From Sequoia sempervirens (taxonomy: Eukaryota; Streptophyta; Pinopsida; Cupressales; Cupressaceae), in NCBI GenBank assembly GCA_007258455.2, contig VDFB02000003.1, forward strand, positions 39,480,248 to 39,544,247: DNA of 64,000 bases. Reading direction: 5' to 3'. This document shows, in pieces, positions 11,301-21,199 of this stretch; the first letter of the stretch is position 1; each line of letters begins with the position of its first letter. A program made the position numbers and the translations under genes. The notes below the pieces were generated by a model. That model saw only the letters and a program-made list of their open reading frames with translations, did no database searches and was not told the origin of the DNA.

Positions 11301-13453
11301 GTTTGATTCCTGTCAGGAGTCTGAAAACAACGTGAAAATAAACATGATGTTGTGAAAGGTAGATTGCAAGTCTGTTCAGGAGACTGGGTACTGTAGACTC
11401 TTGCTGAAGGAGTAGGAGACAATTCTGTCATCAACAACGAATCTGTATTTTGGCTCATTGGGGACATTAGGTGGTATGAAGGAGGTGTTTCCGAAGGTAT
11501 ATTATGTGTACTTTCAGGTGAAGGGATATTGTCAAGAGTTTCAAACACTCTTGCTGATGGTGACAGTGCTGAATCTCTTGTCGTTAAGTAATCATCGCTA
11601 TTGCACATTGTTTTAGTCTGCTCCTTATTGTCTGGAGTTTTAGGTACACTTTCATATGTACGCAATTCTGATGCCCTTGCAATGGATTCTTCATTTTTGT
11701 TATACCCTGGCTCTGATGGGCCAGGGGTTTCAAACAAACTTAAGAATTCAGATCCCACTACTTTTGATGATGCAAATTGAAATGACTCTGCATTGATGTT
11801 AAGCTCCAATTCTGAATGTTTATCTCCATTTACGCTAGGCTTGGACTCCGAGTATTGATATTCTGCATTGAAACTAACCTCAAAGTCTAAATGCTGATCA
11901 AAAGGCATTGTGGGTTTTTCGCATGTAGCAATAAGTGGTGAGTTATTTTCATGAGTGTCATCAACACTTGAGAACTCATCTGTCACTGCTTTTGATGATG
12001 CAATTTGTAATTGATCCGCATTTATACTAACCTCAGACTGTGAATGCTGATCAAGAGGCATTGTGGCGTTAATGCAAGTAGTGTCAAGTGTGGGGTTATT
12101 TTCAGGAGTGTCAAAAACACTTATGCACTTCGATGCCACTGCTTTTGATGATGCAATTGAGAGTTGCTCTGCATTTATGTCAAGCTCAGACTGTGAATGC
12201 GGATCTTCTGCATTTATGCTAAGCTCGACCTCTGAATGCTGATAAAGAACCGCGGGTTTGTTTAAAGTAGTATCAAGTGGGGATATAATTTCAGGAGTGC
12301 TATAAACACTTATGCACTCAGATGCCACTGCTTTTGATGATGCAATTGTCAACTGCTCTTCATTTATGCTAAACTCAGACTGTGAATGTTGATTTTCTGT
12401 ATTTATACTGAGCCTGGACTGTGAATATTGATCTTCTGCATTTATACTAAGCCCAGACTCTAAATATTGATCCTCTGCATTTATACTAAGCTCAATCTCT
12501 GAATGCTGATAAAGAGGTGCTGTGGATTTGTTAAAAGCAGAATTCGATGAGGGGTTTCTTTCAGGAGTGCCATAAACATTTAAGTATTCAGAAGCCCCTG
12601 TTTTTGATGACGCAATTGGCAACTGCTCTGCATTTATGCTAGGTTCGGATTGTGAGTGCTGATCTTCTGCATTTACACTAAGCTTGAACTGTGAATGCTG
12701 AAAGGGAGCCATTGTAGGTTTGTTGCAAGTATAATCAGGAGAGGGGTTACTTTCAGGAGTGTCACAAACCTTGAAGCACTCAGATACTACTGCTTTTGAT
12801 GATACAATTGGCAATTGCTCTGTGTTTATGCTAAGTTCGGACTGAGAATGCTGATCTTCTGTATTTATGTTAAACTCAGACTGTGCATGCCGATCTTCTG
12901 TATATATGCTTAGTTTGGAATGTAAATGTTGATCTTTTGCATTTGTGCTAAGCCCAATCTCCGAAAGCTGATCAATAGATGCTGGTGATTGTTTATATCT
13001 AATATCAGGTGGTGGGTTACTTTCAAAACTTTCAGACACAGTGGACCACTGAAACGCAACAACTTCTGATGATGCAACTGGCAATGATTCTGCAATTTTG
13101 TCCGTAGACTGACCTCCAGATGTTTCAGACATATTCGAGCCCTGAATTGATACTGGTGATTCAATTGTCAACAGTTCTAAATTTCTGCAAAGATTGGACT
13201 CAAATTGCTTTGCAAGAGGTGTTGAAAGTTCTATGCAAGTTGTATCAGGTAACAGACAAATTTCAGATACGCTTATGCACTCAAATGATTCTGCTATTGC
13301 CATTGAAATTGCTTCATCGTCAAGCAAGCTGGGAATCTTCCATATATCAGACCACACCGTAGCAAATATGTTTAAAATGTTCTGAACCGACATAAATCTC
13401 ATGCATCTTGCAGAAATCGTGTAAAGAAAAACTCCAAATGCTGTCTCCAACAT
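8361..13453 (-). CDS. ATG18: ATG18/WIPI-like PROPPIN with giant N-terminal repeat extension (copy A)
   Basis: PROPPINs are seven-bladed propellers that bind PI3P and PI(3,5)P2 on autophagosome and vacuole membranes. I infer four exons, minus strand: 13453-10514, 9475-9217, 8713-8590 and 8433-8361 (TGA). All junctions are GT-AG and the phases agree, giving about 1131 residues. The core (~755-1131) reads FACGTDQGIRVYKCDPFEEV, KVIIWDYEFHRCIYQ, VVVLEQETCVYN, AHDSHIACLALS and ATASTKGTLLRIFNT. The lipid-binding VRRG follows at the exon 1/2 boundary, then SFMKGVVPKYF and DGSFYRCQFDPVNGGEM, a complete ATG18a-type C terminus. Residues ~125-567 are tandem repeats and ~567-755 a Ser/Thr-Pro linker; family members normally have only a short N-terminal tail. 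The frame is open from a TTG at 13513, but the first ATG is at 13453. The start, and any extra 5' exon, are uncertain. Confidence 0.9.
8890..9050. repeat. Foldback element remnant in intron 2 of ATG18-A
   Basis: Between exons 2 and 3, CAACAATTCATC and ACAAATTCAT words are mirrored by ATGAATTTGT and GATGAATTGTTGG downstream. Most of the left arm is missing compared with the copy B intron (28625-28780), which keeps 37-bp perfect arms. Confidence 0.7.
9476..10513 (-). other. Intron 1 of ATG18-A (1038 bp)
   Basis: Read on the minus strand it begins GTATGG after CAAGAG and ends GGCAG before GTTCGC. Splicing is phase 0 and joins LQE to VRRG, rebuilding the lipid-binding motif. The matching intron in copy B is 29216-30317. 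Confidence 0.85.
11750..13080 (-). repeat. Coding tandem repeat array in ATG18-A exon 1
   Basis: About seven units of 50-90 residues follow the pattern LPIASSKAVASECxxV, then TPExNP, NKPTMP, and a variable number of 12-14-residue sub-repeats such as EDQHSQSELSINA. Units vary mainly in sub-repeat number. All differences keep the frame. The sequence is polar, rich in Ser, Glu and Asn with few hydrophobics, so it is probably disordered. The SINAE word also occurs at the very start of the propeller (FSINAETTLF), which suggests the array grew from sequence beside the core. Confidence 0.88.
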
Positions 13454-13553
13454 TTTGAGAAACAGAATTAGGATCAGCTTCCACGGACAAAATAAATTTA
13501 AATTTATAAGCAATTCTCTTAACAGCTAAGCCTTCATGGAACTGCTGCACCAT
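13347..13553 (-). promoter_or_regulatory. Upstream ORF overlapping the ATG18-A start
   Basis: A 68-codon ORF with an ATG at 13553 (MVQQFHEGLAVKRIAYKF...) overlaps the first ~35 codons of the main frame in another register. It could be a translation-repressing uORF. It could also be the original N-terminal frame, joined by an unrecognised intron or separated by a frameshift. In copy B this ORF is stopped early by an insertion and a TAG. Confidence 0.4.
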
Positions 13554-13583
13554 TCCATGCCTGAACCCTTACGGTCTAATTTT

Positions 13584-13740
13584 TTAGAAACCTAAATTTA
13601 TAGGTAAAATTATTCTAATTTTATAGAAACCTAAATTTATAGGTAAAATTATTCTAATTTTATAGAAACCTAAATTTATAGATAAGATAAAATTATTCTA
13701 ATTTTATAGAACCCTAAATTTATAGATAAAATTATTCCAA
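13584..13740. repeat. 39-bp tandem repeat upstream of ATG18-A
   Basis: AGAAACCTAAATTTATAG recurs at 13586, 13625, 13664 and 13708: four copies, the last spacing enlarged by 5 bp. Copy B has two copies at about 32623-32700. It lies in the presumed promoter or 5' UTR. Confidence 0.85.
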
Positions 13741-14236
13741 GTATTATAAAAGGATCAAAATGAAATCATTGTAATTGAGTTAGTAGCAGTTAAAATTAAA
13801 TAATTAATAAGTTTGAAGAATTTTGAAAATTTTATAGTACCAAATTTGTTGAAATTATAAAAAATTAATGTATTCAAACTTTTAATTGTATTTAAAAAAG
13901 AAATTATTGATATTAAGAATTAAACATTTTAATTTTATTTATTTATATAATAATATATTTTTTAAATCTTTTAGAAATAAATAATTGAAATCAGATAATT
14001 TTAACTATTATATTTTAGATTAGAATCATTTAAGTGTATTTGAAAATTAAAGTTTATTATTTTTAATTATTTAAAAATATAAAATTATTTACTTGGTCTA
14101 ATATATTAATTCTAATTAATTTTAACAAATGATTTTATTTTTTATGATTTTGTTTTGATATTATGGGTTGAAATTTGTGAATTATTATTATTTTGGGAGG
14201 GTTTTAGGCGGAACATCCTAAAAATAAAATTAGAAA
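13741..14236. other. AT-rich, no gene
   Basis: Very AT-rich sequence with no ORF or motif. It is missing from duplicon B. Confidence 0.6.
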
Positions 14237-15190
14237 ACATAGTTTTCTAAATTTCAACTATCTAATTTTGTTATATAATAATTTTCTAAGCTCATCCATC
14301 TAATTTTGTTATATTGAAATTTTATAAATTTAGTTTAATAAATAAATTTTGGTTAAAAATTATTTTTAGTTAACTTTATCTTTGTTAGATATATTGATTT
14401 TTTAATATATTAAACTAATAGATAACTTGAAATAGATATTTCTTGCATGTCCAAATAAATTTTGGTTATCAAATTATTTTTAGTTAACTTTATCTTTGTT
14501 AGATATATTGATTTTTTAATATATTAAACTAATAGATAACTTGAAATAGATATTTCTTGCATGTCCAACTTTTGTATTGATTTTTTAATATATTAAACTA
14601 ATAGATAACTCGAAATAGATATTTCTTGCATGTCTAGCTTTTGGATTCAACTCTATAGTTGAATCCAAAAGCTCAACAACACAACTTCATGAATTGTAGA
14701 ATCTCATACCAACTATAGATATTTCTAACAACTAAAATTTACAATATAAACAAATTTAAAATAACATGAAACAATGAAACTAATATTTACATTAAATAAT
14801 TTACCTATTTCTATACTCATTTTGTATAGGCCAAAATTCTTCAAATCACTCTCAGAGATCTTGGAACCACTTTTGGAGAACTTTAAACTACTTTTGGAAA
14901 ACTTCAAATGAAGTTACAAACAAATAAGTTTTAGAATGTGTTATATTAGAAAAAATTTAATCCATATATATCATTATAATAGATGAGTTGTAGATAGATA
15001 TTGTTAGTTCGTCTTGTTAAAACTAATATATAATTATAACAATTTTTGATAATAATAGATAATAATATTTAACATTTAATTAAAGTAAAAGTAATCATTT
15101 ATCAATATCTATTTAATTTGTTTATATTATTTCTAAAAAACAATTAATTTAAATAAAATGAACATCTAAAAATGAAAATTTAAAACATAA
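14237..15190. repeat. Second copy of the segment at 1-912
   Basis: Near-identical to 1-912, including the 113-bp tandem repeat (about 14340-14634) and the perfect hairpin (14636-14673). This copy is the longer one: it keeps short stretches missing after 735 in the other. Its last part (about 14930-15190) also matches 32700-33040 of duplicon B. Confidence 0.9.
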
Positions 15191-16600
15191 TAATAATAAT
15201 TATTAAAAAATTTATATGATGTATTTGAAATTAAAAGTTCTTCTTTTTAATTAATAAAAAATAAAAAATATTAAAGCAAACCAAACTTTTAGTAATTTGT
15301 TCTAAAAAATAATTTTAATTTTCAAGGAAATTAAAAAGGAGTAGTTTCTCTTAATATTAAATTATAGAAGGAAAGATAAGTAGTTTATGGATTTAAGGGT
15401 TTGGTTAGCTCCTGTACCCATTAAAGGTTGTGTGTGCTATTGTAGTTTCTAAATTTGACTATTAAATATTTTGTTGTTGTTTTTTATTGTTTTTGAAGTA
15501 AAATTTCACCTTCAAGCTTTGTAAGGGTAGGGACCCTTATTTCCCCTTTTTATCTAATAAAAAACCATCTAATTTTACTATACTAAAACTCTGTATTTCT
15601 AATTCAATAAATAAAATTGCATTAACATATTTTAATTAATTATATCTTTGTTGTGGTGAAGTCTTCAAAGTGCAAGGAGTTGGAGAAGAACAAAGAAGTA
15701 TGTCTAAGTTTGGAGTTATTCATGGAAGGTATCATTTGCAACAAGAAATTTGATTCCTTCCAAAAGTTTGTAACTGAGCATTCAAATCTCTTTTAGAGAG
15801 CTCAATTGAAATAATGGAAGGAATTGAAGTGAGGTTTGTTCTTCCTCCAATCTTTGTAATTTGGATATTTCCTTGTAACCCTCCTTAAGGAACATTTTAG
15901 AACTTGATAGATAGAAAACTAACCTCATAATAACTTACAAACTAAAAAAAACATTAAATATAAATCATTTTACATTAAAATAACAAATAATCTAAATAAA
16001 TATTTTTAATAATAAATTTTTATCTAAAAAATAATATAAAATAATATGAAACAATAAAACCATTATTTATATGAAACAAACCTAGCAATTACTACTATAA
16101 GTTTCATAACCTAATCATTTCCTTTTAAGATAAAGATATTTATTGATTTTTATATGCTTCATTTTGCAAACTCCAAGCTTCTTCAAACCATTGTGTATAC
16201 CAAAGCTTCTTCAAACTATCAAGCACTTTTTAGCACATCTCTATTTTTTATAATTATAATGAAGGTAGCTATCATTGTTTTAGTAGATCTTTCTAAATTA
16301 ATATATAATAAAAAAGTACACTTTTAAATAAGATGAAATCTAATTATAAGAAAAATAATATGTGATTATACATAATATTTAATTAATTTAGTATAGATAT
16401 TTAAATACATCTATTTTAAAGATGTTGAAAGATACCAAGTTAGATGTTTTTAAGATATTTATATTAAAATTGTTTATGATAGATGTCTCAACATTGACAT
16501 ATGAACATCTTTTAGATAAATATATTTAAAATATCTTAGTTTACAAATTATCATGTATTATTTATTAATATATTGAATATCTTATCTCCATAATTATTTC
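15191..16600. other. AT-rich right part of duplicon A with a small coding-like fragment
   Basis: Mostly AT-rich. At about 15690-15795 the plus strand reads KNKEVCLSLELFMEG and then KKFDSFQKFVTEHSNL before a TAG. The matching stretch in copy B (35257-35400) stays open to a common end. It could be the last exon of a decayed gene. I do not recognise the protein. Confidence 0.45.
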
Positions 16601-16619
16601 AATATACTTGGCTCTAGTG

Positions 16620-16945
16620 TGTTGTTGGAGACTGGGGTTGCTATGGAGAAGCTTCTTTCCCCTAAGCTTATGGAAGTTGAGGAAGGCGAGATTTGAGGAG
16701 TGAAAAAGGAAATGCCTGGTCTAGGACAGACTGAGACGACTATTGTGCCTTAGGCTCAAACTACAGAGGAAGAGTTTTGGTCAACTCCTAAGAAGAGGGG
16801 TAAACAAAATAAAGCAGATGTGGGAAGTGAATCCAAACCTGGTAGAACCAATCAACGACAAACTAGGAATAGAGAGATAGCAAAATAAATTGTGATAGGT
16901 AAACATAGGACATTAGAAGTGTCCTCAAAGAAAGCTTCTAAATGA
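16620..16945 (+). pseudogene. LINE-A ORF1, C-terminal remnant
   Basis: A basic, polar reading frame (...TPKKRGKQNKADVG, then TLEVSSKKASK) with internal stops ends in TGA that overlaps the ORF2 start as AAATGA. Basic C-termini fit LINE ORF1 RNA-binding proteins. The upstream part and any zinc knuckle are missing or unreadable. Confidence 0.6.
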
Positions 16946-17870
16946 AAGTCCTTTCATGGAACGCGAGAGGGTTAAATAGCCCCCACAAGCAGTTGGATCT
17001 GAAGAATTATGTGCTGAAACACAAGATTGATGTTTTTCTTTTACAAGAAACCAAGATGAAGAAAACTAATTTTGAACCCATAGCTAGGTATATTTGGCCG
17101 AACACCCTTTTTTCCTATAGTGATGCGGATGGGGCTTCGGTTGGGCTATCTGTGATGTGGAATCCCAATAGGATAACTAGTTCTGAATTATTCCAATGTA
17201 GGAATAGTGTGGGTATCAAGTTCTCCAATGTTGGGGGTTTTTTATTTTTGATCAACATTTATGCCCTCATATTAGGAATGCGAGGAAAACCCTTTGGAAT
17301 GAATTATCTGACTAGATTCTGGATAATAGGGGAGCCCAATGGCTAGTGGCTGGTGACTTCGACTCCCCCCTATACCCCTCAGAGAAGTGCGAAGGTTTGA
17401 TTGATTACTCTGATAACATGTCTGATTTGGCTGACTTCTTGAATTGTACCAACCTGGTGGATATTGGCTTGCAAGGCCAGTCTTACACTTGGTCTAATAG
17501 ATGCCTAGGGGTTGGTTTGATTTAGGTTCGTCTTGATAGATTCCTTTTTTCTCTCAATTAGACAACCTTACTTAGTGTTAATCTATTAGCTTTTCCTCGG
17601 ACTGTTTCGGACCACAATCCTTTGTTGTTGGTCCTAAATGAACACACTACTGTGGGTTTGTTCCCTTTCCATTTTGAGATTATGTGGAACTCGCATCCAA
17701 ATTTTAGGAATAAGATTGTTGCTTGGCGGAATGTCCCTGTGCATGGTTCCTCTATGTTTGGGATTTTCCATAGGCTCAAACACATCAAAAATATGGTCAA
17801 GGGGTGGAACAAGTGGGTGTTTGGGGATGTGTTTCATCAAAAAAAAAGTTTTGGTTGATAGTTTCTGGGA
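16942..17870 (+). pseudogene. LINE-A ORF2 apurinic endonuclease domain
   Basis: This domain nicks target DNA for target-primed reverse transcription. It starts at ATG 16942 with MKVLSWNARGLNS. The catalytic Asn (WNARG) and Glu (LLQETK) are visible. In another frame come VAGDFDSP, where Asn is usual in the last GDFN position, and SDHNPLL with the catalytic Asp and His. Frameshifts fall near 17340 and a TAG at about 17524. Confidence 0.9.
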
Positions 17871-18019
17871 GATACAAAATAGGATGGAGGAAGGAGATAT
17901 TAGTATTCAGACTTGTCAACAGGAGAGGGATGAGGGCATGAAATGGGAAAAGAAATTGAAGAAAGAAGAAGTGTTGTGGAAGAAAAAATCTAGAATTCAA
18001 CGGATGACCAGAGGCACCA

Positions 18020-19610
18020 GAATATGTCTTTCTTCCATGTTTCAGCCCTTAAGCATAGGAAAAGGAATCAGATAAAAGAGTTGAAAAATGAGTCAGGGGA
18101 TTTTGTTACTACTCCCATTCAGATTGGTATCTTGGTTGCTGGTCACTTCCAACCTTTGTTGACTCCTGTTGAGGCTCCCAATCTGATGTTGGATGATTTG
18201 ATATTGGAACCCCTTCCTAATCCTATCTCCCGAGAGGATAATGATTCTATTATGGGGGTTGTTACTCCTAAGGAATTTTGGACTACAGTGTTTAGTATGG
18301 GTGCTTATAAGGCCTTTGGACCCAATGGTTTCCCTCGACTTTCTTCTAGATCTTTTGGGATGTTGTGGGGGAGGACCTTACTCTAGCATCAAGGGATTTT
18401 TTGAATTCTGGAAAAATGTGAAAACAATTGAACCACACCTTCATTTCCCTTGTCCCAAAAAATGATGAACCACAGACAATGGCTGATTTCTGCCCCATCA
18501 ACCTTTGTAACACAGATCTTTTCCAAAATCTTGGTGAACTGCTTAAAACCCCTCCTAGATAAAATGATGAGCCCAAGTCAAAAAGGATTTATTTTAGGTC
18601 ATCATATATTGGATGCGGTTATTGCCACTCATGCAATTCTGCATTTATGGACAGGTGCAACAATGCTAGTATGGAATTTAAGCTTGATATTTCTAAAGAT
18701 TATGACAAAGTCCTGTGGAACTTTCTTCCCAAAGTCCTTTATAAGTTCAACTTCAATCAAAGAGTGATCAATATCATTTTGGAATGCATAACCACAGTGA
18801 AGTATTTTGTTCTAGTCAATGGAGTGCCCCATGGTTTCTTTGAAACTGAGAGATGTATTAGACAGGGTGACCCCCTTTCCCCCTATTTGTTCATAATGGT
18901 TGCTGATGTACTAATTAGGAATGTTGCTCGAATGTTGTTGAAGGGCTCCATCAAAGGTGTCAAGTTGGCCACCACTCTTGACCGAGCTACCATTCATCAA
19001 TTTATGGATGACGTGCTATGTTATTTGGGAAATCCTTGGTTGTGGAAGCTAGGAAATGAAAAAGTTTCCTCAATCTTTATGTTTCTTGTTTAGGTCAATG
19101 CATTAATTATAATAAGAGTATGATCTATTTCTTTAATTGCACTCATGGTTTGCAGGATCGTGTGACTGTTGTTTTGGGTTGTGTGAGTGCCTCACTTCCT
19201 TCACTGTATTTGGGTCTCCCTCTCACTGTTAAGAAAGTCACTCCCAATTTCTAGAATACTATCCTTGAAAGGATTTAAAGGAAGCTTGAAGGGTGGAAAG
19301 GTTCGATCCTGAGTCATGCTAGTAAATTGCAACTCCTTACTGTTTCCCTTCAAGGGATTCCGGTTTACTTCCTTTCTATGTTCAAAATTTTCAGTTACAT
19401 TGCTGAAAATTTTGAAAAGATCCAAAGAGTATTCCTCTGGTCTAGTACTGAGGAAAAGAAGAAGATGTCTCTTGTCATTTGGGATAAGGTGTGCCTTCCT
19501 AAATCTAGGGGAGGGTTGGACATTAGGAAAAGTACAATCTACCAACAAAGCCTTGCTTGCCAAGGTGGGGTGGGACCAGTTAAGGAATGCAAAGGACTGG
19601 TGTAGGATAA
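18020..19610 (+). pseudogene. LINE-A ORF2 reverse transcriptase domain
   Basis: Motifs in order: the GFPRL-like region (about 18320), then QKGFILGHHILDAV, FKLDISKDYDKVLWNFL (first catalytic Asp), RCIRQGDPLSPYLFIMVADVL, and TIHQFMDDVLCYLG (catalytic DD, with FMDD in place of the usual FADD). The thumb region follows (QGIPVYFLSMFKI, and KSRGGLDIRKSTIYQQSLAC). Pieces are spread over three frames. Confidence 0.93.
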
Positions 19611-20059
19611 TGAATGTTAAATACCTTGGCAACTGCCTCCTAATCAAGTGCATTTCGAATGATCACCCCCATGGGTCCTTGACTTGGAATAATATCTACA
19701 AGATGAAGAAGCTTCTTCAATCTGGTCTGAGATGGAAACTTGGTAGTGGCAGTTATATTCATTTTTGGGAAGACCCTTGGTTGTTTGACTCCCCATTAGC
19801 CCTTTTTAAGTTCAAAAACCTGATGGAGCCTGTGATTCTTTTCTTTCGTAGGAATGTTTGTGACTACCTTCATCTAGTCCGCTAGGAGTCAGGAGATGGA
19901 AAGACTTAGGCTTATGCTGCTCTCTTTCCCCAAACCTGAAATGATTGGCTAATACCTTATAAGACTTACTCTAATTATCCAGAATCCCCATATCAGATGT
20001 CAAGGATGATTTCTTTTTGTCTTTGGAAATTAAGGGCAACCTTTCTATCAGGACGACTT

Positions 20060-20330
20060 ACAGTTTGCTGTCAAACAAGGGCACTCAAAGCAAGATTTGG
20101 AAATGGGTTTGGAATCAAAACTTGATTCCAAGAATAAATTTCTTCTAGTGGACGGCTTGTCACAATAAAATAATAACCCAAGATAGCCTAAGGAAAAGGG
20201 GCTTCCTGATCCCAAATAGATGTATGTTATTCAAAAATAACGAGGAGTTAGTGGATCACCTGTTATTGCATTGTCCTTTTGCTACTAATATTTGGGACCT
20301 GACCTTCCGAAAGTTGGATACTCATTGGAC
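20060..20330 (+). pseudogene. LINE-A zf-RVT-like zinc-binding region
   Basis: The downstream zinc-binding module of plant LINE ORF2 is recognisable from KIWKWVWNQNLIPRI, a Trp-Thr-Ala core, RCMLFKNNEELVDHLLLHC and PFATNIWD. The Cys/His set is partly kept (ELVDHLLLHC). A TAG interrupts it. Confidence 0.8.
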
Positions 20331-20659
20331 CCTGAATAAGGATTTAAAATCCTTTATTGAAGGATGGACTAGACCATTTCAACACCCTCTCCCCATGGAG
20401 ATCTAGAGACAAGTCCCCCCCATCATTTGTTGGTGCCTATGGAAAGAAAGGAACAATCGATTTTTCAGAGACATTGAGAGGATCCCCAAGGAAGTTTTTG
20501 GCATTGGTTCTAGACTTATTTCTGAAAGTATCTCCCTATTCACTTGGAAACCCTCAGAAAATGCCCCTACAGAATGGAGATCAAAATGGAAAAATATTGA
20601 AACATAAAAATTGATACCAACTCCTTTAATAACTCCAAGTCCCTAGCTAGAAAAAACAT

Positions 20660-21155
20660 AGTTTGGATCCCCCCAGGATTGGGATGGTTTAAACTAAATT
20701 TTGATGGTGCAGCCAAGGGGAACCTTGGTATATCTAGTATTGGCGGTGTTATAAGAGACTACAAGGGAAACTTGGTTGTTGGGTTTTCTGGAGGAATTGG
20801 CTTTCAATATTCTATGACAGCTGAGTCACAGGCGCTACTCAAGGGAGTCGAGATTGTTGTCACTCTGGGTATAAAAAAATTGCACATTGAAGGGGACTCT
20901 AAGATTATGATTGACTCTGTTAATCATGGTTGGTTTCATGGTTGGAACATCAGTGATATCTTGTTGGACATAAATTTATTGATTTCAAAATTGGAAAGGA
21001 AGTACTTGATTCACACCTATTGGGAGGGTAACCAAGTGGTCGATGGTCTGGCCAACTTGGGCTCCACTTGGAGTCTATGCAAGTGTTGGAAAAGGATCGA
21101 GGCACTGCTAAAAAATATACAAGGATTAATCCTTGCGAAATTTAGAGAAATATAA
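20660..21155 (+). pseudogene. LINE-A plant-type RNase H domain
   Basis: An open stretch of about 158 codons carries the whole domain. GWFKLNFDGAAKGNLG has the first catalytic Asp, TAESQALLKGVE the Glu, LHIEGDSKIMIDSV the second Asp, and YWEGNQVVDGLANLG the C-terminal His/Asn-like region. The first codon of the open stretch is TTG, so this is a piece of ORF2 and not a separate gene. It is the best-preserved part of the element. Confidence 0.92.
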
Positions 21156-21199
21156 CCCTTTAATGATGGAAAACAATACTAATTCTAGTGGGTACAGGT

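Larger units (their letters stand above)
6870..16380. repeat. Segmental duplication unit A
   Basis: This unit is collinear with 26590-35922 in the same orientation. Matches run from AT-rich left flank (6880-6980 against 26600-26720, 7450-7790 against 27165-27620) through the whole ATG18-like gene to right-flank landmarks (15350-15930 against 34910-35480, and the match near 16355 against 35905). Unit A alone has 13800-14930 and the 7000-7440 insert. Unit B alone has a SINE and about 1.9 kb at 33042-34910. Confidence 0.88.

Noticed and set aside
12910..13385. Short ORFs on both strands within ATG18-A exon 1
   Set aside because: They are shadows of the repeat-coding frame.
13454..13513. N-terminal start of ATG18-A at 13513
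   Set aside because: That codon is TTG. The first in-frame ATG is at 13453, so the extra 20 hydrophobic residues were not included.
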